From an uncultured Bacteroidales bacterium (GTDB taxonomy: Bacteria; Bacteroidota; Bacteroidia; Bacteroidales; FEN-979): a stretch of 53,034 bases of DNA. The notes under the pieces were generated by a model. That model saw only the letters and a program-made list of their open reading frames with translations, ran no database searches and was not told where the DNA came from. Positions 8,539 through 17,197 of the stretch are shown in pieces (position 1 is the first letter of the stretch; every line of letters begins with the position of its first letter). Position numbers and translations under genes: made by a program. The DNA is taken from the NCBI GenBank assembly GCA_903837605.1, contig CAILVF010000056.1:1-53034 (forward strand), in the 5' to 3' direction.

Positions 8539-8874
8539 ATGTTTGAAGAACTTAAGAAATCGATCGAAAAAGGCCTTGATTATGCCTTTATGACCACCGA
8601 TAAGCTTACTAAAGCAGCCAAAGAAATGGCAAAGGAAAACAACCTGACAAAGGAAGAAGCAAAAAAATTGCTTGATCTCCTCGTCAAGAAATCCGAAGAA
8701 ACCAAAAAAAATCTCGAAGTCAACTTCCAGGAACTGGTTCAGACAACCTTGCATAAGATGAATGTCCCAACCAAGGAGGAGATCAAAAAGCTGGAAGACA
8801 GGATCAAGAAACTGGAAGGAACAAAGAAGAAACCTGCTGCAAAGGCTAAACCAAAGATTGTTAAGAAAGCCTGA
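8539..8874 (+). CDS. Phasin-like helical protein
   Basis: A 111-residue Lys/Glu-rich protein predicted to be almost all alpha-helix, with a coiled-coil-like segment (LEDRIKKLEG) followed by a Lys/Ala/Pro tail. The pattern fits the phasin or polyhydroxyalkanoate granule-associated family, but no PHA genes are in view, so the role is open. The ATG at 8539 is chosen because a full Shine-Dalgarno AAGGAGG (8527-8533) precedes it, overlapping the stop of the upstream gene. Such a strong ribosome site is unusual for Bacteroidota and suggests high translation or coupling. Confidence 0.6.
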   Translation: MFEELKKSIEKGLDYAFMTTDKLTKAAKEMAKENNLTKEEAKKLLDLLVKKSEETKKNLEVNFQELVQTTLHKMNVPTKEEIKKLEDRIKKLEGTKKKPAAKAKPKIVKKA

Positions 8875-8882
8875 GTTAACAG

Positions 8883-8990
8883 GGTAACTAGGTAACTAGG
8901 TAACTGGGTAGCTGGATGAAATGATATCCATTAACCCAGTTACCCAGTAATCCAGTTACCCAGTAACCCAGTAATCCAGTAACCCAGAAC
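8883..8990. repeat. 8-bp minisatellites in inverted orientation
   Basis: GTAACTAG/GTAACTGG units at 8883-8915 are followed by TTACCCAG, TAATCCAG and TAACCCAG units at 8931-8990. The two halves are inverted copies: GGTAACTGGGT (8899-8909) pairs with ACCCAGTTACC (8934-8944). The whole block can fold as a large hairpin and starts a few bases after the phasin-like gene's stop. It may act as a terminator, but has no T-run. Confidence 0.8.
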
Positions 8991-8999
8991 CACCGACAT

Positions 9000-10649
9000 A
9001 TGCGTTTGTCCCAAATCGGCCTGGCTATGAACGAACTCGGGAGAGCCAGGGAAATACTTGGAGTTTTAATCAAATACGGGTTTCAGGACTGGGTCAGTAA
9101 AAACGGCCTGGGGAAATACCTGGTGACCAAAAAACGCCTTGCCCGGATAGAACATTATAATCAATGGGAAAGGATCAGGATGGCCGTGGAAGAACTTGGC
9201 CCCACGTTTATCAAGTTCGGCCAGATCCTTGCCGACAGGCCCGACCTCCTCGATGAGGAACTAAGGGAGGAACTGAAGAAACTTCAGGATGCAGCCGACC
9301 CTATGCCCGATGAGATTGCTATCGCCGCAATAGAGAAAAACCTGAACTGCAGGATAACTGATATTTTCAGCAAATTCGATTCAAACAGGCTGGCTTCTGC
9401 TTCCATGGCGCAGACTTACCGCGCCACCCTTCTTAACGGGGAAGATGTTTGCGTAAAGATCCAGAGGCCCGGTATCGAAAAGAAGATCGGGCTTGACCTT
9501 CATTTGATGAATTATTTCGCGGCACGGATGCAGAAGAACAATCCTGAGATGGAAGCCCTCAATGTTGTTGGAATTGTAAAGGAGTTCGGGGCTACGATCA
9601 AAAAGGAACTGGATTTCAGGCACGAAGCGGCAAGTGTGATCAGGTTCAAACATAATTTTGAACATGACCCTGATATTTTCATTCCGAAAATTTACACCCA
9701 GTTTACCGGCCAGCGAATCCTGGTTGAAGAATATGTAAGCGGCATCAAGGTCTCTGATATGGAGTCCCTGAGTTCTTCGGGACTGGATGCCGTGCAGCTT
9801 TCAAAAACAGCGGTCAGGCTTATGTTCGACCAGCTTTTTAAACATGGCTTTTTTCATGCCGATCCCCACCCGGGTAATATTTTTGTGCTTCCGGGTAATG
9901 TGATTTCTTTCATCGACTTCGGGATGATGGGTTCCCTGAGGGAAGAACACCTGAATTTTCTTGGAAAATACACCCTGGGCTATCTTGAAAGGGATGCGCA
10001 TGGTATGACCGAAGCTCTGCTGCTGGTCTCGGGCAAAAGACATTATGCCAGGTCGCGGGAGCTTGAACACGAGATAAACGACCTGCTGGCACACTACAAA
10101 TACCTGTCCATTGATGAGATGGATTTTGGCAAGATCATGAATGAATCGGTGAATATCCTCGTTCATTATGGCTTGAGAATGCCTGCAGGGATATACCTCC
10201 TGGCCAAAGCGCTTATGGCCATTGAACGGGTTGCCGTGGTACTGAACCCCGACATTGATTTTTCCAGTGAAATGAAGCCCTATGCAACCGAGCTTATATC
10301 CAGGCAATTTGATCCAAGGGTGATCGCCCGGGAAATATTCGACTCGCTTAAAGAATATTACCGCCTTGTTACTGAAATGCCGGCCGACCTTAGCGAGATC
10401 ATCAGCAAGATGAAAGAAGGCCGGTTTAAAACACAAATTGAGCTGAAAGGGTTCGAACCTCTTATCGAACATATGGATCTCCTTGCAAACAGGCTGGCGA
10501 TTGCTATCGTACTTGCAGCATTGATAATCGGGGCTTCCATCCTGTCAACGTGGGAACAGGTGCGCTGGGTTGGAGGGGCCGTGTTCAGCCTGGCCGGGAT
10601 CATTGGCTTCTGGCTGCTTATAAAATTGCTGAGGAGGAATAAATTCTGA
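9000..10649 (+). CDS. ABC1/AarF/UbiB-family atypical kinase
   Basis: A membrane-associated protein-kinase-like ATPase of the UbiB family, in which members support quinone synthesis or lipid homeostasis. Family marks are KFGQ (residues 72-75), the Ala-rich loop ASASMAQ (129-135), the lysine K150 (VCVKIQRPG), the HADPHPGN loop, and an IDFG metal-binding motif. Two C-terminal hydrophobic helices (about 498-545) end the protein. No quinone-synthesis gene is adjacent, so the pathway is inferred only from the family. Confidence 0.88.
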   Translation: MRLSQIGLAMNELGRAREILGVLIKYGFQDWVSKNGLGKYLVTKKRLARIEHYNQWERIRMAVEELGPTFIKFGQILADRPDLLDEELREELKKLQDAADPMPDEIAIAAIEKNLNCRITDIFSKFDSNRLASASMAQTYRATLLNGEDVCVKIQRPGIEKKIGLDLHLMNYFAARMQKNNPEMEALNVVGIVKEFGATIKKELDFRHEAASVIRFKHNFEHDPDIFIPKIYTQFTGQRILVEEYVSGIKVSDMESLSSSGLDAVQLSKTAVRLMFDQLFKHGFFHADPHPGNIFVLPGNVISFIDFGMMGSLREEHLNFLGKYTLGYLERDAHGMTEALLLVSGKRHYARSRELEHEINDLLAHYKYLSIDEMDFGKIMNESVNILVHYGLRMPAGIYLLAKALMAIERVAVVLNPDIDFSSEMKPYATELISRQFDPRVIAREIFDSLKEYYRLVTEMPADLSEIISKMKEGRFKTQIELKGFEPLIEHMDLLANRLAIAIVLAALIIGASILSTWEQVRWVGGAVFSLAGIIGFWLLIKLLRRNKF

Positions 10650-10659
10650 ACTGTGATCC

Positions 10660-10681
10660 GGCTCCCGGTTCCCGGCTGCCG
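10660..10681. repeat. 7-bp minisatellite touching the pheS stop
   Basis: GGCTCCC, GGTTCCC and GGCTGCC form three heptamers between the convergent ubiB-like and pheS genes; the block ends one base before the pheS stop codon. The same heptamer family occurs inside a coding sequence at 46987-47014. Confidence 0.65.
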
Positions 10682-11704
10682 TTAAATCGTTCCCGTAAAC
10701 TGCCTCAGGAACCTCAGGTCATTTTCGAAGAATAAACGAAGGTCTTTGACCTGGTATTTCAGCAGGGTGATCCGCTCTATACCCATACCAAAAGCAAACC
10801 CCGTATAGATCTTGCTGTCGATCCCGCAGTTCTCAAGCACGGCAGGGTCAACCATGCCGCAGCCCAGGATCTCGACCCAGCCGGTGTATTTACAGATATT
10901 GCATCCCTTACCGCCGCAGATATTGCATGAAACATCAAGTTCACCCGAAGGTTCAGTAAAGGGGAAAAAAGACGGCCTTAGTCGGATCTCGGTACTTTCG
11001 CCAAACATTTCACGGGCGAAATATAACAAGGTCTGCTTCAGATCCATGAAAGAAACGTTCTTATCTACATACAAGCCTTCAACCTGGTGAAAGATGCAGT
11101 GCGCACGCGCCGAAATGGCTTCATTCCTGAATACCCTGCCGGGGAAGATCTTCCTGATCGGCGGCTTTTCCGTTTCCATCGTCCGTATCTGCACCGAAGA
11201 GGTATGTGTACGTAAAAGGATCTCGGGATCTTTTGCAATGAAAAAAGTGTCCTGCATATCCCTGGCAGGATGTTCGGGAGGGAAATTCAGGGCGCTGAAA
11301 TTATGCCAGTCATCCTCGATCTCAGGCCCTTCTGCAACAGTATAGCCGATCTGGGCAAAAATCCTGATGATCTCATTCCTCACAATTGAAAGCGGATGAC
11401 GTGTCCCCGGAACCATATTGGTTACAGGGCGGCTAAGGTCCATGCCGGGATCGGCTTCTTCTTCCCTGACTTCAAACGAAGCTTTCAGCTCCTCAATCTT
11501 CTGCTGTGCGGCTGCCTTCAGCTGATTTAACAGCTGACCGGTCTCCTTTTTCTGTGGGGCAGGGACATCCCTGAAATCCTCGAACAAAACAGAGACAAGC
11601 CCCTTCTTACTGAGATATTTCAGCCGAAACTGTTCCACCTCTTCGGGCAAGTCTGCTTTTAGATTGCCAATCTCCTCGGTGAGATGTTTAATACGTTCGA
11701 GCAC
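10682..11704 (-). CDS. pheS: Phenylalanyl-tRNA synthetase alpha subunit
   Basis: Catalytic subunit of the class II synthetase that charges tRNA-Phe. It has an N-terminal coiled-coil arm (about 1-90), motif 1 GTRHPLS, motif 2 GRVFRNEAISARAHCIFHQ and motif 3 GFAFGMGIERITLLKY. A four-Cys cluster, CNICGGKGCNIC, precedes WVEILGCGMV, as in many bacterial PheS proteins. The pheT partner is not in the window, as is common in Bacteroidota. Confidence 0.96.
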   Translation of the reverse strand: MLERIKHLTEEIGNLKADLPEEVEQFRLKYLSKKGLVSVLFEDFRDVPAPQKKETGQLLNQLKAAAQQKIEELKASFEVREEEADPGMDLSRPVTNMVPGTRHPLSIVRNEIIRIFAQIGYTVAEGPEIEDDWHNFSALNFPPEHPARDMQDTFFIAKDPEILLRTHTSSVQIRTMETEKPPIRKIFPGRVFRNEAISARAHCIFHQVEGLYVDKNVSFMDLKQTLLYFAREMFGESTEIRLRPSFFPFTEPSGELDVSCNICGGKGCNICKYTGWVEILGCGMVDPAVLENCGIDSKIYTGFAFGMGIERITLLKYQVKDLRLFFENDLRFLRQFTGTI

Positions 11705-11709
11705 AGCTT

Positions 11710-11790
11710 GACGATTTGCGAATTACGAATTACAATTGACGATTTACGAATGATATAAGAAATAAATCGTAATTCGTAATTCGTAAATTT
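11710..11790. repeat. AT-rich inverted minisatellite between pheS and cyclophilin genes
   Basis: Units of the CGAATTA/CGATTTA kind give two inverted blocks. CGAATTACGAATTAC (11719-11733) pairs perfectly with GTAATTCGTAATTCG (11769-11783), a 15-bp stem with a 35-nt loop. The block ends a few bases before the stop of the minus-strand cyclophilin gene and may end its transcript or simply be a spacer. Confidence 0.75.
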
Positions 11791-11795
11791 CTTTA

Positions 11796-12446
11796 TTATT
11801 CTACCAGTTTTACTGTCATCTTGATATCCTTCTTAGGCCTGTCAGCCCGGTCGCGTTCAACATTGGCGATCTTGTCGATGACGTCGAGGCCTTCTGTGAT
11901 TTCCCCGTAAACAGTATAATTGCCATCAAGGAATGGCACTCCGCCAAGGGTTTCGTATACTTTCTTCTGCGCATCGGTATATTTGGCAGGAAGTGAACCG
12001 GCAGCGTATGTCTTGCCTTCTACAATATAAAACTGGCTTGCCGAAGATGCTTTCTTGGGGTTGCCTTCATCACCTGTACGGGCTGCTGCAAGAGCGCCTT
12101 TCTTATGGATCAGTGTAGCATTGAATTCGGCAGGAACCGTGTAACCCAGGTCCCCTCCGCCAAGCTGCTGGCCTGGTTTTGCAGTTTTTGAATCGGGGTC
12201 GCCTCCCTGTATCATAAACTGCGGGATCACCCTGTGAAACAAGGTTCCGTTATAAAAGCCCTGTTTTGCGAGTTTAACGAAATTATCGCGGTGCTGGGGC
12301 GTTTCATTATACAGAAAACCCTTCATGTCACCATAATCGGTATGAATTACGAATTTTATCACTTTCTGTGAGGTTTTGGTTTGAGACATAGATGAAAAAC
12401 AAAAAACGAGTACACTTGCTAAAATAAACAATACGGTCTTTTTCAT
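11796..12446 (-). CDS. Secreted cyclophilin-type peptidyl-prolyl cis-trans isomerase
   Basis: A signal peptide (residues 1-21) is followed by a complete cyclophilin domain. Visible marks are LFHRVIPQFMIQGGDP, GLGYT-like GDLGYTVPAEF, and a substrate groove ASSASQFYIV. An extra KTYAAGSLPAKYTDAQKKVYETLGG loop, split here for length, precedes LDGNYTVYGEI. It would assist proline isomerisation of proteins in the periplasm. It is divergent from the next gene. Confidence 0.92.
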   Translation of the reverse strand: MKKTVLFILASVLVFCFSSMSQTKTSQKVIKFVIHTDYGDMKGFLYNETPQHRDNFVKLAKQGFYNGTLFHRVIPQFMIQGGDPDSKTAKPGQQLGGGDLGYTVPAEFNATLIHKKGALAAARTGDEGNPKKASSASQFYIVEGKTYAAGSLPAKYTDAQKKVYETLGGVPFLDGNYTVYGEITEGLDVIDKIANVERDRADRPKKDIKMTVKLVE

Positions 12447-12551
12447 AGGAGAGTATTTTTGAATCAGGCTGCAAACTTACTAAAAATTTTCTCAGAAATT
12501 ATCCACAATTGTTTCCCTGACCCTGTTAATTTCAGTACCTTTAAACCTCTT

Positions 12552-13487
12552 ATGGATAAAAGTATCATCACCCGGGAATTGCAGATTCTGCTTGAAGCAA
12601 TCAACGAACAGTTTGAGATCATAAGGGAATACGAGGATTTTATTCCCCAGATCGAATTCGACATGATCATGGAAAATGTTCGTAAGCTTTATGAAACCTT
12701 CCATCGCCTCCAACGCCTTAATGATCCCCTGCTGTTTGTCGAAAAAAAGATCTCTGGCCCCGGGGACTTCAGAACATCCGTCACTCAGGCAAACGTGCCA
12801 TTGACCCTGGCCCGGGAAGATTCGCTTCACAGACCACTGACCTCTGCCCGGGAAGATTCGCTTCACGAACCATTGACCGCTGGCCGGGTGAAAGAGGTTA
12901 TGCACCCTCTGGCAGAAGCCCTGGAAAACTCGCCTGACGAACCTTTGTCCCAAACCATCATGGAAACTGCCCCGGAACATCTTTCCGAAGCCCGTGAAGA
13001 AGCCGTTCAGGAGCCTTTGAAGGAAGCGCCTCCCGATCTTCTTCACGAAACCATGAAGGCAGGAGGGGAACAGCCTCGGCAAACCACCGATCAGCCATTG
13101 CCGGCAAACATCCGGATGAGACCGGTGGTGAAAAAGGAAACCCCGTCAAAACGCCCTGCCCGAACTGCTGAACTTGAACTTTTTGCAACGGAAGAACCTG
13201 TATTCAATATCAAACTTAAGGAAGCCCGCGAGAAAAGCCTTGGCCCCAAAATCCCCCGAAATGAAAGCCTTAAAGCTTCAATCGGGATTAACGATAAATT
13301 CATGTTTATTAACGAGCTTTTCGACGGTAACCTTCGTGAATACAATGAGAGCATTGAAACTCTCAGCGGTTTTATAACATTACCCCAGGCACAGGAATAC
13401 CTCGACCTTCTAAGGCGCAGGAACAACTGGAACTCCTCGTTAAATGCCTTCAAAAAAATTAAAGAACTGGTGGAAAAAAGATATTGA
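12552..13487 (+). CDS. Bacteroidota protein with central 12-residue tandem repeats
   Basis: Three parts can be seen: an N-terminal helical region, a linker of about eight 12-residue repeats (consensus PLxxAREDSLHE, coding 12796-13083), and a conserved-looking C-terminus (IGINDKFMFINELFDGNLREY, through the final helix) that I recall in other Bacteroidota hypothetical proteins. I place the start at the ATG at 12552; an in-frame TTG at 12459 would add 31 residues. No function is known. The first two repeats are almost identical (LTxAREDSLH) and later ones drift, a sign of recent local duplication. Confidence 0.75.
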   Translation: MDKSIITRELQILLEAINEQFEIIREYEDFIPQIEFDMIMENVRKLYETFHRLQRLNDPLLFVEKKISGPGDFRTSVTQANVPLTLAREDSLHRPLTSAREDSLHEPLTAGRVKEVMHPLAEALENSPDEPLSQTIMETAPEHLSEAREEAVQEPLKEAPPDLLHETMKAGGEQPRQTTDQPLPANIRMRPVVKKETPSKRPARTAELELFATEEPVFNIKLKEAREKSLGPKIPRNESLKASIGINDKFMFINELFDGNLREYNESIETLSGFITLPQAQEYLDLLRRRNNWNSSLNAFKKIKELVEKRY

Positions 13488-13540
13488 TCCTTCCACCAGC
13501 CCAAACTCACCCCGCAACGGGAAGCTTGCTGAAACCAGCT

Positions 13541-14170
13541 TTATTTCTTTGCCGAAGGCACTATCAGGCCATTGTTCACCCAGTCTGCATAAATCTTCTG
13601 AGCAAGCTGTAAAGCCGATTGATCCACATACTGGGGATCCGTCACACTGATATCGGCAGTCCAAACGGCGCTTTGGGTGCTCCTGACACTGTACAGGATT
13701 GATTTGATATTTACGGTGGATGTTGTGCTCCAGTAACCTCCTGAATATACTCCGCCTCCGTAAAATCCGCCGCCCCAGCCCCAGTAACTTCCGTATCCGC
13801 CATAATAAGTTGCAGGAACATAATTGCTTTCCTTATCGGTACCGGTGTATTTGAAAATAAGCACGGCATCGGCGCCAAGGCTGTCGATTTTAGCCTTCAC
13901 CTGCTCAATAGTATAGGATTTGGTGGGGTTGAGGAAATCAAGAGAACCAATGCTTTTAAGCCCCATCTGTGAGAAATAACCGCACATCGACTGCTCGAAT
14001 GGTTTTACATATTCAAGTTTTGCAAATTGAGGAATAACGACAACTTTTGAGATCTGGTTGTGATCCTCGGGGTTTTTCCAGCTGGTCATCGAAATGGGAG
14101 AGCTGCACGAAATAAGGAGCACCAGGGCCATGATACCGGGAATGCCCGCAATTAATGATAATTTTTTCAT
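13541..14170 (-). CDS. Lipoprotein with Gly/Tyr/Trp-rich segment
   Basis: The signal sequence ends in a lipobox (LLISC), so the mature protein is probably lipid-anchored. After a DUF4136-like beta/alpha region (WKNP, then KVVVIPQFA) comes a low-complexity stretch of alternating Gly, Tyr and Trp (about residues 123-147), then a further structured part. Proteins of this kind are often outer-membrane lipoproteins of unknown role. It is convergent with the 12-residue-repeat gene. Confidence 0.7.
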   Translation of the reverse strand: MKKLSLIAGIPGIMALVLLISCSSPISMTSWKNPEDHNQISKVVVIPQFAKLEYVKPFEQSMCGYFSQMGLKSIGSLDFLNPTKSYTIEQVKAKIDSLGADAVLIFKYTGTDKESNYVPATYYGGYGSYWGWGGGFYGGGVYSGGYWSTTSTVNIKSILYSVRSTQSAVWTADISVTDPQYVDQSALQLAQKIYADWVNNGLIVPSAKK

Positions 14171-14200
14171 AAGCTACAGTTTGATACTTTTCGTTACTGA

Positions 14201-14581
14201 TTATTCTTTATAGAACGTATTTAAATTGCCGAAATAATATTCATCCCAGCCATTCACAAAATCCTTGTATTCCTTATCGGGAATGTTTGTATGCCTCAGT
14301 TCTGCGGATGTACCTTCTCCCTCGGCATGCAGTATGATAGTGACAAGGGATTCTTCAGGCTGGCCGTCGAAATACCATTGCTGGACTATCTTACGGCCTT
14401 CCTCGAACTCGAGGTTTTTCCCCACTATGCTCCCATCCCAGAGTGAAAATTCCGAGCCCGGCTCTGTCGACATAACTGCAGGTTCACCGGTCCAAAGCTG
14501 AAGGGTGATCGGGTTGGTAAGGGCTGCATACACATCGTGGGGTGGTGCGGGGATATGATAATACTTCTTGAAATCTTTCAT
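14201..14581 (-). CDS. SRPBCC-fold (AHSA1-like) protein
   Basis: A protein of 126 residues from the ATG at 14581, with the AHSA1/START-like pattern: an N-terminal strand, PPHDVYAALTNP, LWTGEP, FSLWDGSIVGKNLEFEEG, KIVQQWYF and a final helix with WDEYYFGNLNTF. These are hydrophobic-cavity cytoplasmic proteins; the ligand is unknown. Upstream in-frame start-like codons exist, but the ATG gives the typical N-terminus. Confidence 0.82.
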   Translation of the reverse strand: MKDFKKYYHIPAPPHDVYAALTNPITLQLWTGEPAVMSTEPGSEFSLWDGSIVGKNLEFEEGRKIVQQWYFDGQPEESLVTIILHAEGEGTSAELRHTNIPDKEYKDFVNGWDEYYFGNLNTFYKE

Positions 14582-14650
14582 GATAAATTGGGTTTTGAGG
14601 TTCAAGTTTACTTCCCGTTACATCAAAGATAATGAAAATTACTGAAAATC

Positions 14651-17173
14651 CTATTTTACCCTGAGGCTTGTTTTAAGCCTGATATCTGCGGATGAGCTGC
14701 CTGCCAAAATTTCAAAGCTGCCCGGCTCGTATTTCCACTTTTTCCCTGCCGTGTCATAGTAGCTGAAAGAACGGCTGTTGAGGATAAAGTCCACTTTTTT
14801 CTCCTGTCCGGGTTCCAGGCTGACCCTGGCGAATCCCTTCAGCTCTTTCAAAGGGCGGGGAACCTGGCTGTGCTGGTCCCCAATATAAAGCTGAACAACC
14901 TCGCTCCCTTTAAGTTTCCCGGTATTCTTCACCGTCAGTGAAACCTTGTACGTATTGTTCCCGGCCTTTTCAGCTTTTAATCCTGAATAGGCAAACGTAG
15001 TATAGGACAATCCGAACCCGAATGGGAAAGTTGGGATAAGTTTGTTTTTCTCGAGATAACGGTACCCGACGAATATGCCTTCACTGTAAGGGGCATCCAG
15101 GTCCTTATCCATATAATGTTTATACGCAGGGGTCTGGTCATACCCGCTTATGAATGAAAATGGCAGTTTGGCCGAAGGATTATATTTCCCGAACAGTATT
15201 TCTGCAATTGCGTTTCCGCCTTCCTGGCCGGGGAAAAACGCTTCAAGCAGGGCCGGAACTTTGCCCAGCCATGGTTCAGTTATAACCGGCGTCCCTGTAT
15301 TTAATACAACAATGGTTTTCGGGTTAGCTTCGGCTACCGCTTTGATAAGTTCATCCTGGTTTCCGGGCAGTTTAAGCCCCCCGGTCCTGTCAAACCCCTC
15401 GCTTTCAAAACTATCGGAAGTCCCTGCAAAAACGATGGCTACATCGGCCGCATGTGCTGCTTCCACTGCCTCAGCCAGCATGGTATTCTTTGCTTTTTCA
15501 ACCGGCAGGTCCCAGCCCATCATCATAACTGCATTGCCTCCGTTCTCATAGTATTCCACTTTGATACTGTATGGCTTACCCGCCATGAGCTCGATCTTCC
15601 CGGAGTCTATGCTGGTGCCGTGATCGGTCCAGTTGCTGATGACCTGCCTGCCGTCGATGAACAATCTCACGCCGTCATCACTGGCGGTATAAAAAGTATA
15701 GTTGCGTGTTTCGGGAGGAGTGATGGTTCCGGTCCACCTGACAGAATAATTATCCTTCCCGATCCCGGGGGCAGGAGGGTCATCCTCCCAGTTAAAATAC
15801 AGGCAGGAATCAAGTCTTGTAAAAACAGCCTTGCCTTCGAGCTTAACGTTGGTATAAAATTCGGCTTTCAACCCTCTGCCTTCGAATCCTTCGGGCCTCA
15901 GGAAACCTGCCTTTACAGGCATGAAACTCCATGATTTTAATTCATCTCCCTGGGCAAAGACGACCTTTGCCTGGTTCCCAACCATTTTGCGTATGCCTTC
16001 CAGGGGTGAGATGCTGTAGTACGGATTCACACGTGAACTTCCGCCTCCTCCAACCCGGGCCACCGAAGCATTCGGACCGATCACGGCAATGGTTTTCAGT
16101 TTTTTCAGGCTTAAAGGGAGCATGTTTCCCTGGTTTTTCAGGAGCACGGTGCTTTCCTCGGCCATCTCCAGAGCCAGATTTTTATGTTTACCTGATGTCA
16201 GGACCGTAGTATCGGCTGTGAATCGCTTGTCGAATAAACCGGCCCTGAACTTCACCCTCAGGATACGGCTCACCTTATCATTAATGGTTTCTTCAGAGAC
16301 CTTGCCTTCAGCTATTGCTTTTTTCAGGTTTTCCATCGAAAATACAAATCCTTCCGGCATCTCCAGGTCCAGGCCGTTGTTGGCCGCATTCACTGTTGAA
16401 TGGGTGGAAACCCAGTCCGACACGACCAGCCCTTTAAAACCCCAGTCGTTTTTCAGGATATCGGTAAGCAGGGTTTTGTTTTCGCTGCACCACCACCCGT
16501 TAACTTTGTTATATGCGCTCATGACCGTATATACGCCGGCTTCTTTAACTGCCGCTTCAAACGAAGGGAGGTAGATCTCCCGCATGGCGCGTTCATCGGC
16601 CAGCACGTTAATTTCGGTGCGCTGCCATTCCTGGTTGTTGAGCGCGAAATGTTTAACACTGGCAATTACATTATTTGACTGCAGCGCTTTGATATAATTC
16701 ACAGCCAGCCTGGCTGTAAGCCAGGGGTCTTCACCGTAACTCTCGAAATTCCTTCCCCCTGCAGGAAAGCGGTGTATGTTGACACAGGGTCCCAGGAGGT
16801 AATTCCGGCCATGGGCCTTTGTTTCTTCGGCAAGGGCGACAGCAAATCGTGAAACGAGGTTCGTATCCCAGCTTGCAGCAATTGCAGCCCCGCACGGAAA
16901 GGATGTTGATTTTCCCCAGCGCACACCCAGCGGGCCGTCGGTCATTTTAAATGCAGGGATCCCCAGCCTCGAATTCTCCCTGGTATCAAAACCAATATCG
17001 CCCGTTCCCGAAAGCTGGTCGATCTTTTCCTCAATAGTCATTTTGCCCAGCAGGTCTTTAACCCTGACTTCAACACCGGCCTTTGGGTCTTTGTATACCT
17101 GTGAATAACCTGATTGTGCAACCTGCATGAACACTATAAGCGCATACAGAAAGAAATTCTTTTTCATAAACAT
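14651..17173 (-). CDS. Glycoside hydrolase family 3 beta-glucosidase with PA14 insert
   Basis: A secreted 840-residue enzyme that removes terminal beta-linked glucose or related sugars. The signal peptide is residues 1-24. The GH3 N-domain carries KHF (174-176) and the nucleophile D253 in VVSDW. The second domain is interrupted by a PA14 lectin-like insert (about 430-560), and a fibronectin-III-like domain ends the protein. It is the last gene of the polysaccharide locus, 24 bp after the GH30 gene, and would complete breakdown of oligosaccharides released by the upstream enzymes. Confidence 0.94.
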   Translation of the reverse strand: MFMKKNFFLYALIVFMQVAQSGYSQVYKDPKAGVEVRVKDLLGKMTIEEKIDQLSGTGDIGFDTRENSRLGIPAFKMTDGPLGVRWGKSTSFPCGAAIAASWDTNLVSRFAVALAEETKAHGRNYLLGPCVNIHRFPAGGRNFESYGEDPWLTARLAVNYIKALQSNNVIASVKHFALNNQEWQRTEINVLADERAMREIYLPSFEAAVKEAGVYTVMSAYNKVNGWWCSENKTLLTDILKNDWGFKGLVVSDWVSTHSTVNAANNGLDLEMPEGFVFSMENLKKAIAEGKVSEETINDKVSRILRVKFRAGLFDKRFTADTTVLTSGKHKNLALEMAEESTVLLKNQGNMLPLSLKKLKTIAVIGPNASVARVGGGGSSRVNPYYSISPLEGIRKMVGNQAKVVFAQGDELKSWSFMPVKAGFLRPEGFEGRGLKAEFYTNVKLEGKAVFTRLDSCLYFNWEDDPPAPGIGKDNYSVRWTGTITPPETRNYTFYTASDDGVRLFIDGRQVISNWTDHGTSIDSGKIELMAGKPYSIKVEYYENGGNAVMMMGWDLPVEKAKNTMLAEAVEAAHAADVAIVFAGTSDSFESEGFDRTGGLKLPGNQDELIKAVAEANPKTIVVLNTGTPVITEPWLGKVPALLEAFFPGQEGGNAIAEILFGKYNPSAKLPFSFISGYDQTPAYKHYMDKDLDAPYSEGIFVGYRYLEKNKLIPTFPFGFGLSYTTFAYSGLKAEKAGNNTYKVSLTVKNTGKLKGSEVVQLYIGDQHSQVPRPLKELKGFARVSLEPGQEKKVDFILNSRSFSYYDTAGKKWKYEPGSFEILAGSSSADIRLKTSLRVK

Positions 17174-17197
17174 GTTTACCTCCCGAAAATGCTTCTT

